Assembly (NCBI GenBank): GCA_946902985.2
Contig: OX336399.1
Location: forward strand, 158,472,411-158,536,410
Length of the DNA stretch: 64,000 nt
Reading direction: 5' to 3'
Origin: Meconema thalassinum
Lineage: Eukaryota > Arthropoda > Insecta > Orthoptera > Tettigoniidae
In this document: piece by piece, positions 42,381 through 53,279 of the stretch
Numbering within the stretch: position 1 is the stretch's first letter
Layout: every line of letters starts with the position of its first letter
Notes under the pieces: generated by a model
What the model saw: the letters and a program-made list of their open reading frames with translations, nothing else
What the model was told of the DNA's origin: nothing
Databases searched by the model: none
Program-made: the position numbers and the translations under genes

Positions 42381-43499
42381 GGCATATATTTAACAATTTT
42401 TAAATGTATTAACTAGGTGGAACCATTGTTATTTTAAATAATTACCTTTGTAAGTCAATACAGAAGCACTGAACTAACCAATATGGTTACGTTAATTAAC
42501 TATTGGCTGATCTTTAGCATCCCTCATTTGCTGTAACAGTGACATAACTCAAAATATGATGTTTGTGGGAAACTGCAATTAAAGATTTGCAAGCACTTAC
42601 TAAACTGTAGATTATTTCAATAATGTCAACATTTTGACATCATATTGAATTGAAGATTTATTACTTTGCTTCAGATGAGTGTAACAGATACCAACACAAT
42701 TAAGAATAGGGGTGCCAGATTTCAAGAATGGGAAAACGGAACACATGTCCCATAACGTTTTTTTTTTTTTTAAATCAAGGTTGTTAAATGTTGTAATAAA
42801 TAATACACATATGTATTAAATAAACATTACATAATCAAACACACAAAATTAAAACTAGATATTGCTGACATATCATATAGTCCTATGACACCAGCAATTA
42901 CTTACAAATGCTTTTCATTTGAACGACCCTTTGCAAGGATTTTTTATTTCTAAATACCTTCTGATAAAATTCACCACCATTATCGTCATAATTGTAATAT
43001 GTGAACAATTCTTGTTTTATCAAATTAATGGGGCTTCTGTTTCAATCATCTCTCCATTTGATATTCATGACAGAAAAATCTCTCTCTGTAAAAGCATTGG
43101 AAGGGAAAATGCCGAGTACTAACTTCAAAAGGACAAATCTATAACACGTAGACTACCCAACTATCTGACACAGACATAGAAATCATTTTCTCTTTCAAAC
43201 TTGCACCTGTATCACCAGAAAACAAGCTGGATATTACAATCAATTCTGAAGCAGGACATGTGAAAATTTGTGGGAAATTGAATATATAAGGTGCGTTCAA
43301 AAAGTAACGAGCCGGAGGCTGGAATGCGCTAACCGGTGACGACATCGGCTAATCGTGGCGTGTGTAACGAAGTGTGGTTCCGACCAGAGTGTGGAAGGTC
43401 ACAGCCCGTCGCTAGAGGGCACGCATGCACGTTACGTGACGATACAAAGCAAGCAGCAGCATGCATCAATCGTCCAACCAAGACCAAGACAGTAGGCCA

Positions 43500-43892
43500 T
43501 GCTTCCTGGTGTGGTTGAAGACTGTGGGGCACCCATTGGGCACACACTTTCCGCAAGTGCAGTCGTTCCTTCATGATGGTGTGCACACTTCCGACGCTCT
43601 ATCCGACCACGGCGGCTATGGCGTTCACTGTCACTCGGCGGTCCTGGGTAATGAGTGCATCAACCAGCTGGACGTTGTCATCGGTAATGCAGGGGGGTGC
43701 CCCAGACCGGGCATCATCGGCTAACGACACCCGTCCTTCCCTGCAGTGCTTGTGCCACGCCTTGACCCTTGCAAGGGACATGTAGTGTTTGCAGTACACT
43801 TGTGACATTCGGCGATGAATGTCCGTTCCCCCTACTCCTTTTGCTGTCAGAAACTGAACAACACCTCTTTGCTCTTCGTTTGACATCTCCAT
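43500..43892 (-). pseudogene. mariner transposase N-terminus
   Basis: On the minus strand from 43892: MEMSNEEQRGVVQFLTAKGV, IHRRMSQVYCKHYMSLARVK, SGAPPCITDDN, LITQDRRVTVNAIAAVVG, then in another frame RLHLRKVCAQWVPHSL. This is the paired helix-turn-helix DNA-binding part of mariner proteins up to the WVPH.L linker. The DDE catalytic part is absent; the sequence runs directly into the terminal repeat. Confidence 0.88.
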
Positions 43893-44079
43893 AACTTTGA
43901 AAGAATAATAGATTTTCCGCCTTCAATACTGTTTATTTCTATTACTTACAGGGACTAGTTTCGGGGTTAAATACTCCCCCTTCCTCACCCTGTCCAACAA
44001 AACTTCCCCGAAACTAGTCCCTGTAAGTAATAGAAATAAACAGTATTGAAGGCGGAAAATCTATTATTCTTTCAAAGTT
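43893..44079. repeat. Perfect 74-bp inverted repeat with 39-bp loop
   Basis: Arms 43893-43966 and 44006-44079 are exact inverted copies by eye. The wider segment (about 43893-44120) is flanked on both sides by TGACATCTCCAT (minus ATGGAGATGTCA), as if it had inserted at the transposase start codon. Confidence 0.9.
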
Positions 44080-44676
44080 ATAGTTACGTCAATACGGACC
44101 TGAATAATCGACATTATGACATCTCCATGTCACTGTTTGCAAGGCGACTGGCAGCGTTGAACGATTGATGCTTGCTGCTGCTCGCTTTATATCGTCACGT
44201 AACGTGCATGCGTGCCCTCTAGCGACGGACTGTGACCTTTCACGCTCTGGTCGGAACCACACCTCGTTACACACGCCACGATTAGCCGATGTCGTCACCG
44301 GTTTGCGCATTCCAGCCTCCTGCTCGTTTCTTTTTGAACGCACCTTATATTATAAAATTAACAAAAAAAAACGGCATATTTGGCGTTCCGTTAAAGATTA
44401 AAACGGAACGCGGAACAAAACAAGAAAAAACGGAATTGTGCCGGGTAAGATGGAATGTCTGGCAACCCTAATTAACAAGAATCAGTGTTCTTAATGCAAT
44501 ATTTTCATAAACTGGCACAACGAATTATGTAGTCTCATGCTGACAAGTTTAACGATAGAGTAGTGTTGATTTAATCATAAAATGCAAAAAACTGGTACAT
44601 GATAATGGATCATGGGATTCATGGCTTATAAACTGTTTGATCAGTTCTATAAGAACAATAATTTATTGATACCAAC

Positions 44677-44766
44677 CTAGCTCCAGACGCAGAGGAGTAC
44701 CGGGCTCACCATTGAGATGGAATGAATGGCCAAGATTCACTTCGAATTTGCTCCCATTATTATTCA
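44677..44766 (-). CDS. Serine protease gene, upstream exon (pre-catalytic)
   Basis: On the minus strand a strong acceptor (CTTTTTTGTTCCAG), 90 bp, then a weaker donor CTAG|GTTGGT. It enters and leaves in phase 1, so it joins in frame to the exon at 38403-38567 as LRLEL-D-VECG. It encodes NNNGSKFEVNLGHSFHLNGE and PGTPLRLEL, a beta-rich segment I cannot assign to a domain. It could be part of a regulatory N-terminal module such as that of gd-type proteases (inference). Further upstream exons were not found; the frame at 44764-44955 is probably intron. Confidence 0.7.
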
Positions 44767-44991
44767 CTGGAACAAAAAAGCAATGGTCATGATGCAATAG
44801 AGGACACCTATAAAATACATTTCTCTCAAAATAGTAGAGTGAAAAGCAATATCATAGTTTTGTACTTCATACTTAATTTTCATCGTGTATAGCCTTTGAC
44901 AGCTTTGTCTCAGAAAGCTATATTCTACACGGAAATCCCCCCTCTTCCCAGCCACTTTACCATCAATATTTAAATGAATAATTGTAAACAG

Positions 44992-45486
44992 TTGGTTGGT
45001 TCCTCAGTTTAGGGGCTGCGATAACGCAGTCATGTAGCCCCGTGTACTTTGGGTGTGTGTAGAATCTGTCTGATAACCGGTGTTAATTGTGATGGCTGTA
45101 TTAGTGTGTGTTATCTGTTTTTAATTCAAGTAAGAACTGCAGACATTCGATTTCAAGTAGTTCCAACTTTTGCTACCAAACGCCACCGTCAACGAACAAC
45201 TAGTTCTGAACTTTGTTGCTAGATGCAGTCGGCTCCTGGCGACGAACGTTGGAACCTAAGAGTGTTAGTCAAATATAACCTATAATTTAGCTTCACACAA
45301 GTGTAATTAGTGGAAGGTTCTTTTTCATGTCAGAAATCTATTACGGGGCTTTACTTCACCTCCCAGGAATGCATACTGAGGGGTTTTTAACGCTCTTAAA
45401 ATTCCAATGACTTCGGACGGGTTTGAACCCGCAATCTTGGGCATAGAAGCTCAGGGTGCTACCAACTAGGCCACCAAAGTCGCTTG
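44992..45486 (-). mobile_element. SINE S6, full copy with tRNA-like head
   Basis: Flanked by a perfect ATTGTAAACAG (44981-44991 and 45487-45497). On the minus strand the head reads GGCCTAGTTGGTAGC and GGGTTCAAACCCG, the A and B boxes of a tRNA-like pol III promoter. The body ends CTGAGGAACCAACC. Confidence 0.93.
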
Positions 45487-45589
45487 ATTGTAAACAGTGA
45501 TGGGAAAAGTACTGGAAAAAATGTAATTGGGGTAGTTACAATTATGTCAAGGAAATTGTAACTTTTTAAACAAGTAATCATTAAAATCA

Positions 45590-45800
45590 GTTATCATCTG
45601 CAGCGATCACAAATTACACAACACCTCAAGGGCAAGAAACATATTGCACTTAGGAACAAGGAAGCCTCACTGTAAGCAGGGCGTGAAGAAGTTTTCCAAC
45701 GAGGGCTGTCCTGATAAGGAAGAAGGAGGCTTCTCAGCCAACAAGATAAAGCAGGAAATCTTGACCAAGATGCTTTCATAAATATCGAATAACTGGTGAG
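45590..45800 (+). pseudogene. BED/CGG-binding-type transposase-derived relic
   Basis: A broken frame reads SQITQHLKGKKHIALRNK, then VFQRGLS and, after a frameshift, ILTKMLS. The pattern Q..QHL....H....... then a helix TKML resembles hAT/CGGBP1-like proteins. Too decayed to name. Confidence 0.35.
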
Positions 45801-46022
45801 TGTTATGATGATAGAATTTTCAGTAATTGCCTTCTTAAGTTAGAGAATGTACAGCTTGGAATTCTAACTGAAATGAAAATGGTGTTCTATAATCATTTGG
45901 TTGAAATAATAACATAACAACCTTTCTCCTTAAGTCACTCATTATAAACCTACTGGGGAAAGTGTGACTTACTAACATGCGAGATTTCTCGCACGGGTCC
46001 CCTAGTTCTTTATATTCACATT

Positions 46023-46357
46023 GAAATGGAAATCCACAGCCTGCTTCCAGTCTCCGACCGGGTCAGGAATGGAATGAATGAAGCCCCCATCTAGCGGCGA
46101 GGATATGGACTGTGCCGGCTGCCGAGGACTGACGCACTCCTCTGGGGCAATGATTAAATGAATGACAGATGAAATGAAATGATAGTGGAGAGTGTTGCTG
46201 GAATGAAATATTGACAGGGAAAACCGGAGTACCCGGAGAAAAACCTGTCTGCCTCCGTTTTGTCCAGCACAGATCTCACGTGGAGTGACCGGGATATGAA
46301 CCACGGACCCAGCGGTGAGAGGCCGGCGTGCTGCCGCCTAAGCCACGGAGGCTTGTG
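46023..46357 (-). mobile_element. SINE family S1
   Basis: Flanked by a perfect TTTATATTCACATT (46009-46022 and 46358-46371). tRNA-like head at the high-coordinate end (B box reads GGTTCATATCC here). Same body as 40241-40567. Confidence 0.94.
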
Positions 46358-46636
46358 TTTATATTCACATTAATAAACTAAATTATAATTAAATATTTTT
46401 ACTTTTTTCTCACATATTTCAGGGATTTTTAATACATATAAAATAAATATTTTCCCGATTTTTAGCACCTAAAAATCCAAGCCCTAGTAATGACGTAGCT
46501 CACCGGCAGAGATATAACATGGGCACAGTAAGTGTTCTTCATCAACCAACAGGCCATTTCTAATTTACTGACTCTCATGGATAACGCTGCCCTTTCAGAT
46601 AAGTTGGATTCAATCCATTTCATAATAGTACATTAT

Positions 46637-46748
46637 GCAACGAGCCTATAATGGCAATAATTAAGACACGAGTATGTTTATAAAACGAGCGTATGCGAGT
46701 TTCATAATTTCCATACGGGTGTCTTAGTTACCATTATAGGCGAGTTGC
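46637..46748. repeat. Imperfect palindrome of about 112 bp
   Basis: GCAACGAGCCTATAATGG and ATTAAGACACGAGTATG at left have inverted counterparts at 46712-46748. The surrounding 46372-47159 shows no gene; CATTATAGTAC-type text near 47060 suggests a decayed TIR element. Confidence 0.65.
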
Positions 46749-47580
46749 ATATGACTGTTTATGTTCGACGACAATTATTATAACTAATTTATGTTCGAAC
46801 ATAAATATTCATAAATATCTGTCGAGATTTCGCCAGTTTTATGTACTGAACAGAGCGCATGAGACGCAGAGAATGCCTTGTATTTTACCATGGCCTCCTC
46901 GATTACCCTACTATGACACTAGGCCAGGCAGTGAAATTTAAATTAGAAGGCCGTGGAACTCAGCGCATCTAATTATCTAATTGGTCAAACAACTGTTTCT
47001 TGAGCTCTGATTGGTGGGAGAAACTGTTTCATGATGAAAAATAGTGCTATAATGAGCCTCATTATAGTACAGTTTTCTGACATATAATACTCAGGGTCAA
47101 ACATAAATATTAATTATTATACATTGCTGATGAAGATCATAATGTGACCAAAACCGGTTCTTTAGGACAGCGGTTCCTAACTTGTAAGGGCTTGAGGGCC
47201 AAAATGGTGACTTCGGCTATGGTTGCGGGCCGCACTTCAATAATAGGCTAATTTTCATAAAACTTACGGCTGGGTGCCCTTCCTGATACCACAGAAATTC
47301 AACTAAAATTCCTACCCCAGCAATCAGCGGGATTCGATTTTATTGCTCTAATACTATTTTACAAATCCATAAAGGAGTGAAATTAAAGATACCAAGAAAA
47401 ATTTAGTTTTGTTGAAGAATAGTCAACAATGTAAGTTTATTTTAAATAATCTAAAAATGGCAAACAGAGCCAAGAAACTAAAAACACACTGAAATTAATA
47501 ATGTTATCAAAACAATACTTACTAAAGGACAATTTGGTAGTAATAATTTTTCTTTGAACCAATATTAAAAATGGGTTTGA

Positions 47581-48025
47581 CGACTTCGGTGGCGTAGTCG
47601 GCAGCATGCGAATTTTTTAAGAGCGTTAAAAATCCCTCAGTATGCCTTCCTTCGGACGGGAAGTATAGCCGGCGGTCTCATGTCATAGATTTATGGCATG
47701 AAAAAGAACTCTCCACTACACTTGTGGAAGCTAAAATTTGTAGGTTAGTTTGATAACGCTATATTAGTTCCAATGTTCGCTGACAGGTGCTGGCCGCAAT
47801 GGCATCTAGTAGCCAAGTCCGCAGATAGGTGTTGTGGATGGTAGCAAATGTAGGAACTACTTGAAAAATTGATCGTCTGCAGCCCTTCTATCTGAATCAC
47901 AGATAACACACACTAATACAGCCATCACAATATTAACACCGGTTATCAGACAGATTCTACACACACCCAAAGTACACGGGGCTACACGACCACGTTGTTG
48001 CAGCCCCTAAACTGAGGAACCAACC
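47581..48025 (+). mobile_element. SINE S6, full copy
   Basis: The head reads GACTTCGGTGGCGTAGTCGG, followed by GGGAAGTATAGCCGGCGG. The body matches 44992-45486. Ends CTGAGGAACCAACC. Flanks AAAAATGGGTTT and AAAAATTGGTTC are an imperfect duplication. Confidence 0.85.
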
Positions 48026-48218
48026 AAAAAATTGGTTCATTATTCCGTGAGTAAAGGGGAGGGAGGTCAGTGACCTGCTTACCTCATAGTTCCGCCCCTT
48101 GAAACCTCAATAACTAACTAACTGCAATGTGCGATGCGGCTCGTTGTGGAACGGTTCGCCATCAATATTCTTTATCAAATTACTATGTTCATTTTTGCCA
48201 AATAGAAATACATAGTAC

Positions 48219-48935
48219 TGTTACGGCTGTGAGTTTGTTTCGTCGCTCGCCGCATGAGTCACAACTGCCCCCTGGCTGGGCTGTGCTCTGCCTCAGTGTA
48301 TTACGTGCGCCTTACGCAACGGGACTACTAGGACAAAGGGATGGTCCAGAATATTCGTGTCGCAGCCAGTGATAGAAACCTCGAGAAGCCGTGAACCCTG
48401 GATGGGTCTAGAAGCATTTATTGAGTCACCGGCCTGCTATATAAGAGCGACCTGGCAAGCGGGGTCGACAGTGTTTTTCGAGCTAGTGCGAGCGTTTACC
48501 TTGAGCGACAGTTGTTGGCGACGTGACTTGCGAAACCCCTAGTGAAGCTGATTCTCTTGACAGCGAGGAAGTGAGAAGCCTACAGAGGAACTGTGTCTTG
48601 AACGAGTGTGTTTTTCAGTGCGACAAAGGTGATTGTGGTGAATTGTGAAACAGTGTGTAGTACGGTGACAGGCTGAGTGCAGATATTTCCAGCCAGCGCA
48701 CGGGGCCACCTCTTTACGCGGGATTAACTTCTGAGGCTTATTGACAAGTGAAAGGGAAGTGTTCTCTCCGTGAGGAAACTGGAGTAAGGTTTTAATTGCT
48801 TGTATTTGCTGTTGAGTGGTGTATCTTTCTGGCCGCAATAAAGCTAATACGTTTCTTTAAAGGAACAATCTGTGTTGTGCTTCAACCCACCGTAATCCAG
48901 ATAACAAAAGTGCCACTAGGGGGTGGCACGTAACA
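48219..48935 (+). repeat. Solo LTR of a different LTR retrotransposon
   Basis: 717 bp from TGTTACGG to CGTAACA (inverted tips TGTTAC/GTAACA), flanked by GTAC (48215-48218 and 48936-48939). TATA box CTATATAAGAG near 48438 and GCAATAAAGC near 48834 fix the orientation. No internal region. It arose by LTR-LTR recombination within the hAT at 47168-49039. Confidence 0.85.
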
Positions 48936-49047
48936 GTACTTTAAAAAACGAGCAATGAAATATAGTTTATACTTTCATCACCTTTTAAAACATTACTCTC
49001 GTCTAAAAGCTTTCCCGGGCCGCTAGTTGAAAACCACTGCTTTAGAA

Positions 49048-50327
49048 CTTTAAAAATAATTTTACTGACTGAAGGTATATTTTTGTTGTCTCTCAAACTT
49101 TGTCAGTAAGGGTCATTTTCTAGTCATGGTTCTTTTCTCGTCCCTACATATTGAACAATTTATAAAGTTACTAGCAATCCACTCCGGCTTCACCCGGGAA
49201 CAGTTATAAATGCATTACGAGCTAGCTCGTAAACTATCGCCTCAGTAATTGAATGGAGATTGTTGGAAGAAATGAAAACGTAAAAACACTTATAGTGGGC
49301 GATGTATTGAAGATAGAGATATGCTCTCACAGACTTTTTTGTAAAACTTTTCATGCTGAACAATACTTAAACTCATAGTATACTGATATTTTTAATGGTT
49401 TGCCCAGCATAATCTTAAAAAGTGCACGGACGCCAGGTTTTCTTTTTTTGACTCTTTTTCTGAAATCGTTACTGCTTGGCTTCCTTTGATCATAAATAAA
49501 TAATTTTCTACAGAAATCTTCCTCGAGATATGCTTTACAGAATGGTGAAAACCGCATCAAAATCCAGCCAGTGGTTCTCGAGATTACCCGTAACATCTAA
49601 GGATTGGGGACTTAGTTTTATACTAAGTAGAGATATATCCTATGAACATCATGGAGTTTAACAGAACAGAAGGACACCAGTTGCAGGTTTTCAAAAATAA
49701 AGTGTACGGGATAGGAACATTTTTGGAACATTTTTTGACCCCGCATCTCAAAGCTGGAAAATAAAGATCAAATAAAGACACACACTCACAATCACAGAAA
49801 GTACCAATACTCAGCATCATTAACTCCAGAATACTTCAATGGCAATGCACTAAGGGTGGGAGATGATAGGATGGTCTTACAAATCTTTAAAGAAGAACTA
49901 AGAGGGAAAAGGCCAGTAGGAAGACCACAACGTTCCTTGAAAAATGAAATCTCCAAACTTTGTAGACATCTGAATGTGGACTACTGGCAAGAACTTGCCC
50001 TAAGCAGAGTTGTGGAGGCATTTTGTGGGATCTTCGTGTCCCATAGAAGTCTTCAGAGTGATAGTGAGTGAGTATATTTCCTATGAACATTGTAATTATG
50101 GACTTACGGTTGGCATTCTTGCAGACAAAGTGGTTATTCAAGGTTACATCCTGAACAACTGCCGATATACGAGATGTAAACTGCAGTTTGTACTTGATGG
50201 GTCTTCTGCTCCCTGTCAGAAGTCTTTTGTTCAGTGCATCCTTATCTTCCAACAGGACGATATCTTCCCCATCTTTCTGTCAAATAATTCATTAAATATA
50301 CATAAGAATATATTACAAGAATGTGAT
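49048..50327. other. Mostly unidentified, with a LINE C-terminal scrap
   Basis: 49852-50070 (plus) reads GKRPVGRPQRSLKNEISK and DYWQELALSR, like the end of an RTE-type LINE protein. 49165-49200 has ACTAGCAATCCACTCCGGC, resembling the conserved edge motif at 56342. The rest is unrecognised. Confidence 0.45.
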
Positions 50328-50334
50328 TAGGTTT

Positions 50335-50339
<5 letters not shown>

Positions 50340-50385
<46 letters not shown>

Positions 50386-50703
50386 AGCGTATGGCTTTTA
50401 GTGCCGGGAGTGTCCGAGGACATGTTCGGCTCGCCAGTTTTGTAGCTGCTTCGAGACGGACACCCAATGGGTGAGCTACAAGTACCGTTGGGGAGGAAAG
50501 TTGGAAGGGAAGGGCGAGGAGTTGGAAGGTAGCGGCTGTGGCCTATAGTTAGGGACCAACCCCGGCATTTGCCTGGAAGGAAGATGGGAAACCACAGAAG
50601 ACCATCTTCAAGATTGCCGGCGGGGGGATTCGAACCTCCTCGCCTCCCGGATGTGAGCGACTGCCATTAGTCATGCCGTAACGACCACGGCTAACTCACC
50701 CGG
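50340..50703 (-). mobile_element. SINE family S5, full copy
   Basis: Flanked by TAGGTTTTATTA (50328-50339 and 50704-50715). On the minus strand the head carries TTAGCCGTGGTCGTTACGGC and B box GGTTCGAATCC, then the shared core CAGGCAAATGCCGGGG, then the family 3' part CGAGCCGAACATGTCC, and an (AT)n tail (50340-50383). Confidence 0.92.
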
Positions 50704-50752
50704 TAGGTTTTATTATTATTATTATTAACTGACTCCAGACGACATCGTACCT

Positions 50753-51757
50753 ATATAAATAATTCATGTTTTTTGGGCTAATGCCGTGTGTATTTAGATT
50801 AGAACCATAAGTTTCGGAGAAACCTTGCCTCCTTTTTCAATGGAATCAAACAATGTGGCCAAAGAAAGTATATCAATGAGATTACAAAAAATATAGATAA
50901 ATTCCTCTGTTCGTCACCAGAGAGCAGCTGCCAGAAATTACTGTATGGACCATGGTAGAACGGCGGACAGAGTAGTAAGTAAGGAGAAGGTAAAGGGGGC
51001 GAAGTGAAAATATAGAGACTCGTCGAAGAATGAGGATGTCCAAAAGAAAAGGAGGGGGGAGGGTTAGATGGATATAAGGAAAGGAAGAAGGAAGGAAGAT
51101 TGTACTTTTACGTGACCGTGAATCTTGTGATTATGAGCCACAGAGACACTGGATATCAGCTAAGTGACACTTGGCTACCAGTTATTAAGGATCTAGGAAG
51201 ATAGTTCCTCTCAGTCTCTCTGTTCTTCACCTATATCAAATTGTACTTTTTTCCTCTTTGACTACAGAGTCTGGATTTGATCTCCTTTGTTCATCACTGG
51301 AGGAGTTTCCATCTGTTTTTTCGCCGTTGCCTGTATGACGTTAGGTATCATTCAGATACACTTCCCTTTTGTTTATGTTTCCTTATATCCATCTAACCCT
51401 CCCACCTCCCCCCCCCTCCTTTTCTTTTGGACATCCTCATTCTTCGAGGAGTCTCTATATTTTAACCCCGCCCCCTTTACCTTCTCCTTACTTACTACTC
51501 TGTCCGCCATTCTACCATGGTCCATACAGTAATTTCTGGCAGCTGCTCTCTGGTGACGAACAGAGGAATTTATCTATATTTTTTGTAATTTTTTGTAATC
51601 TCATTGATATACTTTCTTTGGTCACATTGTTTGATTCCATTGAAAAAGGAGGCAAGGTTTCCCCGAAACGTATGGTTCTAATTTAAATACACATGGCATT
51701 AGCCCAAAAACATGAATAATTTATATAGTAATCCGGGCCGTGAAAGCCTTATTATAA
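50753..51757. mobile_element. Foldback-like element, 1 kb
   Basis: Arms of about 340-350 bp (50753-51090 and 51377-51728) are inverted copies with few mismatches (ATTCATGTTTTTTGGGC, CAGAGAGCAGCTGCCAG, TGTCCAAAAGAAAAGGA). A loop of about 290 bp has no frame. ACATCGTACCT occurs at 50742-50752 and 51758-51768, a possible 11-bp target duplication. 51769-52163 shows nothing recognised. Confidence 0.82.
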
Positions 51758-52171
51758 ACATCGTACCTGTTATGCTGAAAAATCAAAAAACTGGGATTAG
51801 GTAGCAGTGTATGTGGAAAGTATTTTGCACCAAAAGAAGAGGAGGGACTTAGATGCTTATGAGCAATAATAAAGAAGAAGAATTGAAAGAAGGAGAGGCA
51901 CGACCCCCTGAAATAATGCGAGAACGATTCCGGGACGGAGACACACATCGTGGGAGATGGGTATGTGGTTTTTAGTGGTTAAGAATCCCACACACCCTTG
52001 TGGAGTGCGGACCCCCACAAACGTCTCAAGCAAGATTTTCCACATTCCCTCGTAAAAAATAAAATAAAAAATATTATTATTGAGTTTCTAAGAGAAGGAA
52101 CATATTTTGCCTATTAGGGTTATAGTCGGACAATTACAGAAAATCTACTACTTATATTACACTATAATAAC

Positions 52172-53138
52172 TAAGGTTCGGATGTTAAGGAAAAATCATA
52201 TTTTTTTCCTGAGCTCATTTTAGCCGAAATCTGAAAAATAAGTTTGAATGACGGGTCCCTGACCACGTTTAAAACAATTTTATGTTGCCTATAAATGCAT
52301 ATTTCGGCCATTTTTATTGTTTTGGTCATATTTGGTCATATTTTAGTGACATAAGGTCATATTTGGTTATAATTTCTACATTTTTGTTTAAATTGAGGCG
52401 TCGTTAACAAGGTTGCCTACGTGTTATTTGTGTCGAGTTTTAAACACAGGATTTCCGAATAGTGTAGTAGATATATTTTTCTTTCTTTTTCCGGAACAGG
52501 CAGATAGCAGGTTTAGAAGATCTGATTCCAAGAAGGCGCTCCTCTACGGACGTCTTTTAGCACATCATTCTCGACAAGTTGGATTGCGGTACTATACGCA
52601 TTAGGTCACGGAACATAACGATATTGTGCTTCCGCCTTTCAACAGGATGTCACTCCAGTAGATATATTTAGCTCAGGAGCAATTAGCAAACAAGGAAATT
52701 GTTTTTATCCATAATGGTCCGTATTGAATTTAAATTCCACTAAATGACTTACTCTTATTTCCGTCTTTTCAATACTTGTAATATTATTAGCACTGTTTAG
52801 TACTGGTACATGTTTCGAACAATAATGTTGTTCTTCATCAGCCAGATATACACATTATAAACACTTATGGACATAAAATACATAGCAAATACACATAGTT
52901 CATTAAAAATTTCACTTGTAAAATCAAAAATATCACATGTCCAATACACTGGAAAATTGTTTTGGCACTTAAGACGTTTACTGTATGTTAGTGATACTCT
53001 ACCTATCCCAAAAATCATGTCATATTTCATAGATTATTAGGTCATATTTTATAGTTTTTAGGTCATATTTAGCTAGTTTTTGGGGCATAATTGCTTGCAT
53101 ATTTTGTACTTATTTCGGTTTTAAACTTCCGAACCCTA
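52172..53138. mobile_element. hAT-type element G, copy 2
   Basis: Perfect 8-bp duplication ATAATAAC (52164-52171 and 53139-53146). Ends TAAGGTTCGGATGTTAAGG and the inverse of TAGGGTTCGGAAGTTTAA. Opposite orientation to copy 1 (22164-23851). It has many GGTCATATTT motifs near both ends. A segment around 52700-52960 has no counterpart in copy 1. Confidence 0.9.
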
Positions 53139-53279
53139 ATAATAACTTATGGAAGATATGAAGTTAAGAAAATGAGAATAACATGACTTTTAAAAGAAAT
53201 ATACGATACAGAGGTTGTGTCAGTTCATTTTTTTTAAACCGTCGACTTGAGTCTCTATGGACTGCGTGTTAACAACCAC

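Larger units (their letters stand above)
43289..44345 (-). mobile_element. Long-TIR mariner, truncated transposase
   Basis: Inverted arms of about 190 bp (43289-43478 and 44155-44345) start AGGTGCGTTCAAAAAG. TA lies at both outer ends (43287-43288 and 44346-44347). The unoccupied site is visible in the other hAT-H copy near 56680. The inside holds only the N-terminal part of a mariner transposase and a palindromic insert. Confidence 0.9.
42707..44470. mobile_element. hAT-type element H, copy 1, with mariner insert
   Basis: Ends TAGGGGTGCCAGA and the inverted TCTGGCAACCCTA. 8-bp flanks ATTAAGAA (42699-42706) and ATTAACAA (44471-44478) differ at one base. Without the mariner the element is about 710 bp. 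A second, inverted copy is at 56551-60661. No transposase, so non-autonomous. Confidence 0.87.
47168..49039. mobile_element. hAT-type element with SINE and solo LTR inside
   Basis: Left end CAGCGGTTCCTAACTTG, right end CTAGTTGAAAACCACTG, imperfect inverted repeats of the common hAT type. Flanks CTTTAGGA (47160-47167) and CTTTAGAA (49040-49047) match at 7 of 8. After removing the SINE and the LTR little is left, and no transposase. Confidence 0.75.

Noticed and set aside
44764..44955. Minus-strand frame next to the protease exon as a longer exon
   Set aside because: The strong acceptor at 44767-44768 and phase continuity favour a 90-bp exon; the upstream frame includes the pyrimidine tract.
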